Assembly (NCBI GenBank): GCA_009910795.1 | Contig: VMEE01000039.1 | Coordinates: 117,859-181,858 of the forward strand | DNA: 64,000 nt | Reading direction: 5' to 3' | Source: Dehalobacter sp. CP | GTDB lineage: Bacteria > Bacillota_B > Desulfitobacteriia > Desulfitobacteriales > Syntrophobotulaceae | Shown here: positions 1 to 8,273 of the stretch, piece by piece | Position numbering within the stretch: the first letter of the stretch is position 1 | Layout: every line of letters begins with the position of its first letter | The notes under the pieces: generated by a model | What the model was told of the DNA's origin: nothing | Seen by the model: only the letters and a program-made list of their open reading frames with translations | The model's database searches: none | Program-made: the position numbers and the translations under genes

Positions 1-348
1 TCTGAGCACCAGATAGAAATTACGGCACTGCAGGAACAGGTCGATGAACTAAACGCGGAACGGAAAAATCAGATCTGGTCGGAATGGGAACGGAACCGCA
101 GCGATACATTTGGGGATTTAACAATGGTTCAGAAGTCCTTAGCCAGCCTTAACAGCAGTATACGTTTGAATCGTCTGAGCTATCGGCAGAATACGCTGTA
201 CCTATATGCGGACTGTTCCGATAATCTTAGTATCACAAGTTTAATCGGGGTTTTGACGGAAGAAGGCTGGAGGGAACCAGTCCTGACCGATTATGATTAT
301 CGGGATAAAACAATTTCGTTCTGCTTGCGTGTAGAAAGAAAAATTTGA
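1..348 (+). CDS. PilN-like type IV pilus assembly protein, 3' end only
   Basis: The reading frame is open from the first base of the window, so this is the last 115 codons of a gene that begins upstream; the ATG at 124 is internal. The visible part opens with a Glu/Gln-rich coiled-coil-like stretch followed by a small alpha/beta region. This layout, and the immediately following PilO-like gene, fit PilN, the inner-membrane partner of PilO in type IV pilus and competence systems. The assignment rests mostly on context because sequence conservation in this family is low. Confidence 0.5.
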   Translation, partial: SEHQIEITALQEQVDELNAERKNQIWSEWERNRSDTFGDLTMVQKSLASLNSSIRLNRLSYRQNTLYLYADCSDNLSITSLIGVLTEEGWREPVLTDYDYRDKTISFCLRVERKI

Positions 349-362
349 AGTGAGGTGAAGAT

Positions 363-938
363 GTGTCTTTTAAATACCTTCAATTTTTAAAGCACTTTTT
401 ATCTGATAGAAACATCTCATCTCAGAGAGACTTCTTATCTGAGCCTGCTACAAGGTGGCGGTTTTTAGATAAGTTAAGTTTAAGCAGAATTGTGATTATG
501 GGCGCGAGTATCATTCTATTGACCGTCATCGCAGTCCAGGTCCTGGCAGTGCGACCGCTGACTCGGCAACTAGATACCGTCAGTGCAAAAGAAAACTTAC
601 TCCGGCAGGAATACCAGGACATTCTAGCAGAAGGGGCCAAGAACAATCTGCTGATACCGGATCGCGCCGATCTTCCGCATATGCTGGAACAGATCAATCA
701 TTGCCTCAAATCCGAAAATGTTTTGGTTAAGGCAATGAATATCAACCAGCCGTCAATGAAAAGAGGGGATTTCTTTCAAGCCACGATCAAAGTAAACGGA
801 GAAGGGGAACTGAAGAAAATACTCCGGGCGGTGAATACAATTCAGCTTCAGAAGGAGGCCCCTTTTTTGATTCAGGAACTGGATTATGTAAACGGAGAAG
901 CGGAAGTTCGTCTGAGTATTCTTATTCGCTCCGAATAG
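363..938 (+). CDS. PilO-like type IV pilus assembly protein
   Basis: A 191-residue protein with one N-terminal membrane segment (about residues 42-64), then a coiled coil (about 65-90) and an alpha/beta domain. This is the usual PilO layout: a bitopic inner-membrane protein that pairs with PilN to align the pilus machine. It starts with GTG at 363 behind a GAGGTG ribosome site and lies 14 bases after the PilN-like gene, so the two are co-transcribed. No pilus gene follows; it is the last gene of that operon. The family call comes from topology and neighbour rather than a catalytic motif. Confidence 0.55.
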   Translation: MSFKYLQFLKHFLSDRNISSQRDFLSEPATRWRFLDKLSLSRIVIMGASIILLTVIAVQVLAVRPLTRQLDTVSAKENLLRQEYQDILAEGAKNNLLIPDRADLPHMLEQINHCLKSENVLVKAMNINQPSMKRGDFFQATIKVNGEGELKKILRAVNTIQLQKEAPFLIQELDYVNGEAEVRLSILIRSE

Positions 939-983
939 AGAGGGCGACTTTGATCATTTCCTACCTAAATATTTATACTTATC

Positions 984-1430
984 CTATTCATTTTCATCTA
1001 TTTTCTCGAGCGATTTCTTAATTGAGACCGCTGCAGACATTAACGCGTCAAGCTCTTCAGCGGACAGTAGATCCAGCTTTGATGAAAGTCCGGTTTCTAC
1101 ATGCGTATAGATCTCATTAAGAGCGTTTCTTCCCTCTTCGGTCAGCCGGACATAGACAATACGAAGATTATTCTTATCAAGATAACGCTCAACGTAACCC
1201 TTTCTCAGCAATTCACCAACGATGATGGTAAGCTGCTGCTTCGAGACCAATAGGTCCCGACCGAGTTCTGACATGGTCATCTCACTATGACTTGACAGCG
1301 CGATCAGGGCGTACTTTTGCGAAGGCTTTACATTCACTTTGCAATTTGATTCTATGGGCCGGGTTAGAATCTTGCGAAAAAGATGCCCGACATCGGTTAG
1401 TTCCTTTAGTAGTTCAGATTTATTCTGCAT
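984..1430 (-). CDS. MarR-family transcriptional regulator
   Basis: A 148-residue winged-helix protein. An N-terminal dimerisation helix is followed by the HTH (about residues 45-80, containing MSELGRDLLVSKQQLTIIV), a beta wing with the typical D-x-R region (about 83-100: LDKNNLRIVYVRLTEEGR), and C-terminal dimerisation helices. MarR proteins are dimeric repressors that leave DNA on binding small ligands. It is divergent from the amidohydrolase genes at 1700-3615. The gap between them holds an 18-bp perfect palindrome, so it very likely represses itself and that cluster. The effector is unknown. Confidence 0.85.
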   Translation of the reverse strand: MQNKSELLKELTDVGHLFRKILTRPIESNCKVNVKPSQKYALIALSSHSEMTMSELGRDLLVSKQQLTIIVGELLRKGYVERYLDKNNLRIVYVRLTEEGRNALNEIYTHVETGLSSKLDLLSAEELDALMSAAVSIKKSLEKIDENE

Positions 1431-1477
1431 GATCGTTACACCTTATTACATCATTTTATTACGGTAAAAAATATTTT

Positions 1478-1530
1478 ACTTTACCGTTGACAATGGTAAC
1501 ATCCGGTAGTATCATTGTCAACGGTAAAGT
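1478..1530. promoter_or_regulatory. MarR operator palindrome with overlapping face-to-face promoters
   Basis: A perfect 18-bp inverted repeat has arms at 1478-1495 (ACTTTACCGTTGACAATG) and 1513-1530. Each arm contains a consensus -35 box: TTGACA at 1487-1492 on the plus strand, with TATCAT 17 bases on at 1510-1515, and TTGACA on the minus strand (1516-1521), with TACCAT 17 bases on at 1493-1498. The promoters for marR and for the amidohydrolases therefore fully overlap and point at each other. Further GGTAAA/TTTACC half-sites flank the arms. Repressor binding here would block both promoters. Confidence 0.75.
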
Positions 1531-1575
1531 TTTTTTTACCATAAAGTAAATATTACTTCGGGAGGGGTAAAGTAT

Positions 1576-1662
1576 ATGAAATAGTAGGAAATATCGTATG
1601 AATAACAGGTGGTTTGTCAGGGATCGTCAGGAATTGGACTAGCGGGAACAAATATGAAGTAA
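1576..1662 (+). pseudogene. Possible remnant of a short-chain dehydrogenase N-terminus
   Basis: A good ribosome site (GGAGGGG at 1561-1567) precedes ATG at 1576, but the frame stops after two codons. Reading neighbouring frames gives pieces such as IVGNIV, ITGGLSGI and GIGLAG, which resemble the TGG-x-x-GIG cofactor motif at the start of SDR enzymes. It may be the eroded first gene of the MarR-controlled cluster. The evidence is only short peptide similarity spread over frames. Confidence 0.25.
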
Positions 1663-1699
1663 GCGCTTGTCCCAAAATGAGAATTTAGGAGGGGAAGTT

Positions 1700-2733
1700 A
1701 TGTCAATAGAAATAACCAATATACAGATTTTTGATGGCATAAAATTAACGAATCATAAATCGGTTGTGATTGAAAATGGTTTATATCCCACGAAACCAAA
1801 GGAGACTCTGTGATTGATGGCGAGGGGGGCACACTGCTGCCCGGACTGATTGACGCGCATGTCCATATGGAAGCATTAAGTGACCTGGAAAATGCTGTAA
1901 AGTACGGCGTTACCACTATGCTTGATATGGCGGCTCATTCCACGGAGTTTATAAACAGCCTGAAAAAACGCCCGGGATTTTCGGATGTATTGACTTGTTA
2001 CACAGCTGCTCTTTATCCTATTGACGACCCAAAAGGTTTTGTTGCCGATCAGGTTAATAAAGGTGCTGATTATATAAAAATTATCATTGAGGATCAACCG
2101 CGTATGGCGGAAAAGGCCTTATCCCCGGAAACAATTACCGCCTTGACAGAGGCTGCACACGAACATAAACTTCTGGTATTTGCCCATGCTGTATCGATGG
2201 CCACTTTCAAAACAGCCATTGACGCAGGTGTTGATATTATTACGCACATTCCGGTTGAAGCCCCGATTACGCAATCCCTGATCGAAGAAATGTTGGAAAA
2301 AGGGATCATTACGGTTCCTACTTCGGGCATGATGAAAAAAACGATCGCTTTTCTAAATCGTATGCCCAATCTCAACTTGGATTCACAAAATATTGATATT
2401 ATACTAAAAACCTTAATGAATGCGGGGATACCAGTCATTGCAGGTACGGATGCAAATCATGCGCCCTTTGCCCCTGCCAGAATCGATCACGGTATTGGTT
2501 TGCTTGATGAAATCGAAGCGTTTGTGGCTGCAGGCATGACTCCCGTACAGGCTCTACAAAGCGCAACCAGCCTTCCTGCCAAATTGTTTGGCTTTAAAGA
2601 CAGAGGCATGATTAAACCGGGTCACAGGGCGGATCTGCTTTTGGTTGATGGTGACCCTACCACCGATATTAATGCGCTCCATAAAGTTAAACGCGTTTGG
2701 GTCAATGGGATTGAGTCATTTATAAACGAATAA
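1700..2733 (+). pseudogene. Metal-dependent amidohydrolase, frameshifted near the N-terminus
   Basis: The best start is ATG 1700 behind AGGAGGGG (1688-1695). It encodes a typical amidohydrolase N-terminal beta domain but stops at 1811-1813. The remainder continues in another frame from codon 1810 (VIDGEGGTLLPGLIDAHVHM). Restoring one base near 1781-1786 would give an unbroken protein of about 345 residues. The body has the family's HxH metal site (DAHVHME), a candidate lysine region, two downstream histidines (FAHAVS, ITHIPVE) and the aspartate motif IAGTDANHAP. It resembles the imidazolonepropionase/prolidase branch; the substrate cannot be told. It is either a true pseudogene or a sequencing error. 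Confidence 0.75.
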
Positions 2734-2751
2734 AGGAAATGTAAATAAAAA

Positions 2752-3615
2752 ATGAAGATTATCACAATCGAAGAACATGTAAATAATAGAGAAATAACCG
2801 CAGCGTCATGGAAATATCTGTTGCAAATGACGCCATACATTTCCGATTCCCACTCGCCGGGGTTGGCCTATTACACTACAAATACAGATGGGAATGTTGA
2901 GGAAAAGTGGTTGGCAAGCATGGATGCAGAAAAAATAGATATGCAGGTGCTTTCTTATACCGCAGCGACTCAGCTAATCCCTGCGCCGGAAGCTATTTCG
3001 ATCGCGAAGGCAGCCAACAATGAAATGGCAGAGAGGGTTAGAAAATATCCTGACCGCTTTGCAGCTTTTGCAACTTTACCGTGGGCAGACCCGAAGGCGT
3101 CGGCAGATGAACTGGAACGCACCGTCAAAGAACTTAATTTCAAAGGGGTTTTACTTAGCGGACGGCCAGCGGCAGACGCAACCTTTCTTCATAACGCAAA
3201 ATTTGAGCCTGTCCTTGAGATGGCAAACTTTTTGCAAGTGCCGATTTATATGCACCCGGGATTTCCGGCAAGAATAGTACAAGCGGTGTATTATAGCGGT
3301 TTAGACCCGGTTGTCAGTGCCAGATTATCAGCATTTGGCTGGGGGTGGCATGCAGAAGTAGGCGTCCACATTCTACGGATGATATTATCGGGTGTTTTCG
3401 TGAAATATCCCAATTTACAGCTGATTGCAGGTCATTGGGGAGAGATGGTGCCGTTCTTCCTTGCTCGCCTTGATGAAGCGCTTTCCAAGGAAGCGACACA
3501 TCTCCCGAAAACAATATCTGAAACCTTTATCAATCATGTTTATGTCACGCCAAGCGGTATGTTTACTGAATCAGGTCGGAAGAACTTTGAACCGGGATAT
3601 TGTCAATTTTGGTGA
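2752..3615 (+). pseudogene. Amidohydrolase-2 (ACMSD-like) family protein, C-terminally truncated
   Basis: The 287 residues match a TIM-barrel amidohydrolase of the decarboxylase/hydrolase type (aminocarboxymuconate-semialdehyde decarboxylase group). Visible motifs are IEEH near the start, a barrel histidine in YMHPGF (about residue 165) and IAGHWGEMVPF (about 227). Family members usually continue for another 40 or so residues after the PSGMF region, through a metal-binding aspartate. Here the match is lost after GMFTES and the frame ends in unrelated sequence (KNFEPGYCQFW), so the last catalytic residue is missing and activity is doubtful. It begins 18 bases after the frameshifted amidohydrolase and belongs to the same decaying operon. 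Confidence 0.65.
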
Positions 3616-3719
3616 TGATATCTCCTTTCTATTGTGTCTGGTTGATCGTTAAAGCTGTCAAAGACCTACTTGATAAAAAAGAACCTGACAACCTTGATCC
3701 CCATAATATGGAAATGTAG
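3612..3719 (+). pseudogene. Possible C-terminal tail of a lost membrane protein
   Basis: A 35-codon frame (start MMISPFYCVWLIVKAVKDLL, end DPHNMEM, stop 3717-3719) has a short hydrophobic stretch followed by a charged tail, as at the end of a transporter. It directly follows the point where the preceding amidohydrolase loses similarity, so a deletion may have joined the two. There is no independent family match. Confidence 0.25.
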
Positions 3720-3734
3720 AAAGGGGGAGGGCTG

Positions 3735-4247
3735 TTGAAAAAGTATACGATAAAAGCAGGAGATACATTTTTCCTTTTAGCAGGCCGGAACGGGTGCTGC
3801 TGGCAGGATATCGGCAAAGCAAACCCCGGTGTCGATCCTTGCGCGTTGGTCGTTGGACAGATCGTTAATATTCCGGATCGGCAGGCTTCCGGTTATGGCG
3901 CTTCCGGATCTGCCGGTTCAGCTTATGCCAACGATCCAGGCAATTACCTTACCAGTGGGTATGCCCAAAAACGGTACGATGATGTAATCCTTGAAGTAGA
4001 AGGCGTAAAAATCCGGGTTGCCAGGATCGGCGAACCGACAGTTCCGCATGAGGTCCATTTTATCCTGCCGCGGACTGAAATTCGGAAAGTGGAATGTCCC
4101 GGAAATGGGGTTATTGAAACCAGTATTATGCTGAGCAATATTAATATTGTCAATTCTCCGCGGATGGAAGGCGAAAAATCCGCACTTGGGGTCATTTATC
4201 CTCAGGTTCAGAGCAGCGAGAAAACGGACAGCGAAACGCCAAAATAG
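3735..4247 (+). CDS. LysM-domain protein
   Basis: A 170-residue protein with an N-terminal LysM domain (residues 1-50: YTIKAGDTFFLLAGRNG ... GQIVNIPD), a Gly/Ser/Ala-rich linker (51-75) and a C-terminal beta-rich domain of about 80 residues that I do not recognise. LysM binds N-acetylglucosamine polymers, so it probably attaches to peptidoglycan or the spore cortex/coat. No signal peptide is present, which fits spore-coat proteins placed from the mother cell. It starts with TTG behind AAAGGGGGAGG. Four cysteines could form disulfides. Confidence 0.6.
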   Translation: MKKYTIKAGDTFFLLAGRNGCCWQDIGKANPGVDPCALVVGQIVNIPDRQASGYGASGSAGSAYANDPGNYLTSGYAQKRYDDVILEVEGVKIRVARIGEPTVPHEVHFILPRTEIRKVECPGNGVIETSIMLSNINIVNSPRMEGEKSALGVIYPQVQSSEKTDSETPK

Positions 4248-4407
4248 ACGCCTCAAACGTGGTTCATGACTATTCAAAGAATTCAGCAAAATTATTTTAT
4301 ATTTTTATTTTTTTCGTTATAATGAGATATGCCTTATTTTAGGTAGAAAAAGGCTATGTCATTATTTTGTTTTCTATAGCAAATAATAGATAAAGAAGGA
4401 GAGACCT

Positions 4408-4905
4408 ATGAACCGTATTCATGTTTTCCATGGTGTTAATCTTCATCTTCTCGGACAGAGAGAACCGGATATATACGGTAAAACAACGCTTGATGAAGTG
4501 AACGGCAGGTTGATCGAGACGGGACAAACACATGGCTTCACTGTCGAGTGCCATCAGACGAACTATGAAGGGGAGCTTGTGGACTGGATTACGAAGTTAA
4601 CGCCGGCTGATTTTTTAATTCTTAACCCAGGGGCCTGGACCCATACAAGCTATGCACTTTACGATGCGATCAAAGGGGTAAACGTGCCCGCTCTTGAAGT
4701 GCATCTGTCGAATATTTATGCCCGGGAAGGTTTTCGTTCCCATTCAGTGATCGCCGGAGCCTGCGTCGGGCAAATCAGCGGACTCGGGACAGACAGTTAT
4801 TTTCTGGCCTTAGCCTATGCGCTGGAATTTCAGAAGTACCGTCAGAAGGAAAGGAATAGCAACCATGAGGCTGGAAAAGATTCGCCGGAGACTGGCCGAG
4901 AATAA
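4408..4905 (+). CDS. aroQ: Type II 3-dehydroquinate dehydratase
   Basis: Converts 3-dehydroquinate to 3-dehydroshikimate in the shikimate pathway; dodecameric and cytosolic. The 165 residues contain the family motifs in order: VNLHLLGQREPDIYG (active-site loop with catalytic Arg and Tyr), QTNYEGELVDWI, LNPGAWTHTS and EVHLSNIYAREGFRSHSV. Several otherwise near-invariant positions differ (HGVNLH for NGPNLN, Ala-Trp for Ala-Phe), but the catalytic residues look intact. A TATAAT box lies at 4318-4323 upstream. The 3' end overlaps the next gene by 41 bases, so the pair is translationally coupled. Confidence 0.9.
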   Translation: MNRIHVFHGVNLHLLGQREPDIYGKTTLDEVNGRLIETGQTHGFTVECHQTNYEGELVDWITKLTPADFLILNPGAWTHTSYALYDAIKGVNVPALEVHLSNIYAREGFRSHSVIAGACVGQISGLGTDSYFLALAYALEFQKYRQKERNSNHEAGKDSPETGRE

Positions 4906-5923
4906 ACTTGATGCCTTAATCGTGACCTCATCGCCCAATATTTTTTATTTAAGCGGTTTTACGGGGACCAGTGCAACCTTGCTGATCGAACCCAGCCGTT
5001 CCATTCTATTCACAGACTTCCGGTATATTGAACAAGCCGCGGCGGAAGCCCCGGGTTTTGAAATTATCAAAGTGACCGGAGATCCCTATGCAGTCATCGG
5101 AGAGATGGTTCAAGGGCTGATTGTAATAGGGATTGAGGAAGAGGCTTTGTCTTGGGGCGATTTCCAGAAACTGCAGCAGGCTCTAAGCGGGCATAGATTT
5201 GAAAATGCCTCCGTGATCTTTAAGAAGCTCCGGCAAATTAAGGATGAAACGGAAATTGCACTGATCCGCCAGGCGGTTAGAATCACGGACCAGGCCTTTG
5301 TCCAGACACTGGACAAGATATATCCGGGAATGACGGAAGAAGAGCTTTCGTTGGAACTGGAATTCTGCCAAAGGAAAATGGGTGCCAGCGGCCGATCGTT
5401 TGACTATATTGTCGCCTCGGGAACACGTTCCGCGCTGCCGCACGGTGTGGCTTCCAGCAAAAAGATACAAAAAGGGGAATTTCTAACGCTGGATATTGGA
5501 GCGATCTACCAAAGGTATTGTTCCGATTTTACGCGGACGCTGTTTTTGGGAAAGCCTGAGAGCAAGCACCTGGAAGTTTACGATATTGTGCTCGAGGCGC
5601 AGCTGGCCGGGGTTAAAGCTCTGAAGCCCGGCGTTAAGGCTAAAGATGTCGATGCGGTAGCCAGAGAAGTGATTACACGTGCCGGTTACGGTGAATATTT
5701 CGGTCACAGTCTGGGGCATTCCCTCGGGATCGAGATCCATGAGACACCGTATTTAAATACCCGTGATGAAACGGTACTTGAACCGGGGATGGTACTTACG
5801 ATTGAACCCGGAATTTATATCCCTGACTGGGGCGGCGTCAGAATTGAAGATGTCGCGTTAGTCACAAATTCTGGTTTGGAAGTCTTGACACAGACACCAA
5901 AGCAGTGCATTATTATTGATTAG
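4865..5923 (+). CDS. M24-family Xaa-Pro aminopeptidase/dipeptidase
   Basis: A 352-residue metallopeptidase: an N-terminal creatinase-like domain (1-125) and the M24 pita-bread fold (130-350). The two-metal site is visible: Asp in LTLDIGAIY and SDFTRT, His in GHSLGHSLGIEIHE, Glu in TIEPGIY and VRIEDV. Such enzymes release N-terminal residues preceding proline. The start at ATG 4865 gives the usual MRLEKIRRRLAE opening and lies inside the end of aroQ. Position just before efp is conserved in Firmicutes (B. subtilis yqhT). Which Xaa-Pro activity it has cannot be told from sequence. Confidence 0.85.
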   Translation: MRLEKIRRRLAENKLDALIVTSSPNIFYLSGFTGTSATLLIEPSRSILFTDFRYIEQAAAEAPGFEIIKVTGDPYAVIGEMVQGLIVIGIEEEALSWGDFQKLQQALSGHRFENASVIFKKLRQIKDETEIALIRQAVRITDQAFVQTLDKIYPGMTEEELSLELEFCQRKMGASGRSFDYIVASGTRSALPHGVASSKKIQKGEFLTLDIGAIYQRYCSDFTRTLFLGKPESKHLEVYDIVLEAQLAGVKALKPGVKAKDVDAVAREVITRAGYGEYFGHSLGHSLGIEIHETPYLNTRDETVLEPGMVLTIEPGIYIPDWGGVRIEDVALVTNSGLEVLTQTPKQCIIID

Positions 5924-5944
5924 TGGCATTACTTGTATCCGTTA

Positions 5945-5973
5945 TTGATACATAAAAAAATCTACAATATTAT
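5945..5973 (+). promoter_or_regulatory. Sigma-A-type promoter for efp
   Basis: TTGATA at 5945-5950 and TATTAT at 5968-5973 are separated by 17 bases, ending 15 bases before the efp start codon. It allows efp to be transcribed apart from the aroQ-peptidase pair. Confidence 0.5.
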
Positions 5974-5988
5974 AGGGGGATCAGCAAA

Positions 5989-6546
5989 ATGATTTCTTCA
6001 AACGATTTTAAAACCGGAGTGACTATTGAACTGGATGGCGATATATTTCAGATAGTCGAATTCCAACACGTGAAACCTGGAAAAGGCGCTGCTTTTGTGC
6101 GTGCCAAAGTTAAGAATGTCAGAACGGGCGGCGTTGTTGAAAAGAAATTCAATGCCGGGGAGAAAGTTCCCAGAGCCCGTCTGGATCGCCGTGAGATGCA
6201 GTATTTGTATAAAGACGGTGATCAATTTGTTGTGATGGACAATGAAAGCTATGAACAAATTATGTTGACCGAGGCTCAAATTGGCCAGGAAGTCAAGTGG
6301 CTCAAAGAAAATATGAACCTTGGCGTCCTGCTCTATAATAGCGAAGTCATTGGTGTAGACCTTCCCAATACAGTTGTGCTTAAAGTAACGGAATGTGAGC
6401 CCGGAGTCAAGGGTGATACGGCCACAGGCGGTACCAAAGCGGCGACTGTCGAGACCGGTGCTACGGTTCAAGTACCGTTCTTTGTGAATGAAGGCGATGT
6501 CCTGATTATCGACACCAGAAGCGGAGCGTATGTTTCCCGGGCTTAA
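5989..6546 (+). CDS. efp: Elongation factor P
   Basis: Binds between the P and E sites of stalled ribosomes and promotes peptide bonds at polyproline. The 185 residues are the standard three beta-barrel protein: KOW-like domain I (1-65), OB domains II and III (66-185). The conserved tip loop KPGKGAAF carries the lysine that is post-translationally modified in many bacteria. The C-terminus shows the family signature near [18 protein letters not shown]. It starts at ATG 5989 behind AGGGGGATC, has its own promoter, and is followed by an intrinsic terminator. Confidence 0.97.
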   Translation: MISSNDFKTGVTIELDGDIFQIVEFQHVKPGKGAAFVRAKVKNVRTGGVVEKKFNAGEKVPRARLDRREMQYLYKDGDQFVVMDNESYEQIMLTEAQIGQEVKWLKENMNLGVLLYNSEVIGVDLPNTVVLKVTECEPGVKGDTATGGTKAATVETGATVQVPFFVNEGDVLIIDTRSGAYVSRA

Positions 6547-6581
6547 TCATCTTATCTATTACAAGAAGAATAATTAGAATA

Positions 6582-6630
6582 AAAGGGTTGTTGGGCAAGT
6601 AATTTCTTGAGCAACAACCCTTTATTATTT
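6582..6630. terminator. Intrinsic terminator shared by efp and the convergent LysM/GH18 gene
   Basis: A perfect 12-bp stem, AAAGGGTTGTTG (6582-6593) with CAACAACCCTTT (6612-6623), is flanked by A-rich and T-rich sequence, so it can act on both strands between two convergent genes. Confidence 0.85.
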
Positions 6631-6669
6631 GTGAAACGCAAGAATCTGTTTGAGGAATCTCTCATTTCC

Positions 6670-8079
6670 TCATTTCCGGACCGTAAAATTATCTTCCAGC
6701 AAAGCCCAGTTCTGAGGAAAGGGATAGGCTAAAGCCCAATAACTGATGCCTCTTAATCCATAAGCTTTGACGGTATCAAATTTGGCCTGGGCACTGCGGG
6801 CATCCTCAAACCACACTTCATGACTGTTTCCCTGCGTATCCGTATACCGGAAGAAAGGGGACTGGGTAACCGTATCATACTGGATCTCAGCATGATATCG
6901 AAGGGCTCTGGACATTGCTTCATCCATTCCAAAGGTTTCGGCAATTTGTCCGGAGACATGCGGCAAAAGCCAATCCCTGGCATAAATCTGAAAGCCAAAA
7001 AAGATTTTTTCTCTTGGAATGACTGAAACAGTATAATCCAAAACCCGTTTGATCTGATTCAAGGGAGAAATTGCCTGTGGTGAAGCGCCGCGCCAACCCC
7101 ATTCATAGGTCATAAGAACAACGAAATCTACAATTCGGCCATGGGCTGGATAATCATGCGCCTCGTAGAGCAGTCCCCGTTGTTCAGCACTTAATTTTGG
7201 CGCTAAAGCCGTTGAAACGAAGAACCCTTCTGCATGAAGACGGGTAACTGCTATTTGAAGCAAAGCGTTATAAGCTCCCCTGTCTTCGGGAAGTACGTTT
7301 TCAAAATCAATGTTAAGTCCCCGATAACCTTTTTCTTTCATGATATTGATGGCATTTGTCATTAACCGATTAATGGCTTCCGTATTGGTCAAGACAAGAT
7401 GAGCAAGATTTTCTCCACGCGTAGTCGACGTAAAGTTGGTAATGGACATCATCGGGGTTACTTTTTTTGCTATGGCAGCTTGAATGAGCGGAAGATCTTC
7501 GATTGTCTGCAGGCTTCCATCCTCTCTAATCAAGTAGGCGAAAGGACTTAAATATGTAAGATGTTCAGCTTCCCGATTGACAGTAGCAATCGCATCCTGA
7601 CTGAAACGATAGATATAGCCATTGACATCGATGGTTGGCCGAGGTTTACGCGGGATCATGAGTACAGTGCCCGGATAAATCAAATTGACGTTCGTGATGT
7701 TATTGACCTTAATGAGGTTTTGTAAAGAGACTTGATATTTTTGAGCAATAAACCATAAAGTCTCTCCAGCGAGAACGCGATGCCGCCTGGCAGGAATGGT
7801 GATCAGCTGGCCAGGATAAATATTGGCAGGGTTAGCAATCTGATTGTTCTGGAGAATGATTTGTACGGTCGTTCCATAAATCTGGGCAATTTTCCATAAT
7901 GTTTCTCCCGATTTCACAGTATGGAAGACATCTTCAGTCGGTATAACTAATGCTAATCCGGTCAGCAGTTGTACAGGTTCAACAAGTCCGTTCACGCTTA
8001 TGATTGATGCCGGCGAGACCCGATATGTAATTGCAATCTGATCCAAAGTTTGATTCGCTTTGACGACATGAATAAGCAT
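6670..8079 (-). CDS. Spore LysM-GH18 glycoside hydrolase (SleL/YaaH type)
   Basis: A 469-residue protein with three N-terminal LysM repeats (about 1-48, 52-98, 99-145) and a glycoside hydrolase 18 barrel (about 150-469). The catalytic strand reads GLNIDFENVLPEDRG, with the D-x-D/N-x-E type acid glutamate. Homologues are cortical-fragment lytic N-acetylglucosaminidases (B. subtilis YaaH/SleL) that sit in the spore integument and degrade cortex during germination. There is no signal peptide, as in those proteins. ATG at 8079 is chosen over one eight codons upstream because AGGAGGTG lies 4 bases before it. A mother-cell (sigma-E) promoter is expected but not identified. Confidence 0.85.
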   Translation of the reverse strand: MLIHVVKANQTLDQIAITYRVSPASIISVNGLVEPVQLLTGLALVIPTEDVFHTVKSGETLWKIAQIYGTTVQIILQNNQIANPANIYPGQLITIPARRHRVLAGETLWFIAQKYQVSLQNLIKVNNITNVNLIYPGTVLMIPRKPRPTIDVNGYIYRFSQDAIATVNREAEHLTYLSPFAYLIREDGSLQTIEDLPLIQAAIAKKVTPMMSITNFTSTTRGENLAHLVLTNTEAINRLMTNAINIMKEKGYRGLNIDFENVLPEDRGAYNALLQIAVTRLHAEGFFVSTALAPKLSAEQRGLLYEAHDYPAHGRIVDFVVLMTYEWGWRGASPQAISPLNQIKRVLDYTVSVIPREKIFFGFQIYARDWLLPHVSGQIAETFGMDEAMSRALRYHAEIQYDTVTQSPFFRYTDTQGNSHEVWFEDARSAQAKFDTVKAYGLRGISYWALAYPFPQNWALLEDNFTVRK

Positions 8080-8177
8080 AGAGCACCTCCTACTCCTTTT
8101 CATGTAGGATATGTAGAAAGGAAACTCAAGGTGATTTATCCTTTGGCAAGGAGCTTTTCATGTTCAATTTTCCTAAG

Positions 8178-8200
8178 ACGACCATTGAGGTCGTTTTTTA
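8178..8200 (+). terminator. Intrinsic terminator upstream of spoIIIAA
   Basis: ACGACC (8178-8183) pairs with GGTCGT (8189-8194) around a five-base loop and runs into six or more T residues. It lies between two divergent genes, with no recognised gene ending before it on the plus strand. It may end read-through or form part of a leader. A CATACCTT box at 8244-8251 downstream resembles a sigma-E -10 element for spoIIIA, but no convincing -35 was found. Confidence 0.6.
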
Positions 8201-8273
8201 TTTTCTCCGAACAAACTGGTAATTCTAAAAACGTTTTTTAGGACATACCTTCTAATACAGAGGAGGTTAAAAC

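Noticed and set aside
1700..1830. Programmed frameshift in the amidohydrolase
   Set aside because: There is no slippery heptamer, stimulatory stem or family precedent; neighbouring genes are also broken, so decay or a sequence error is simpler.
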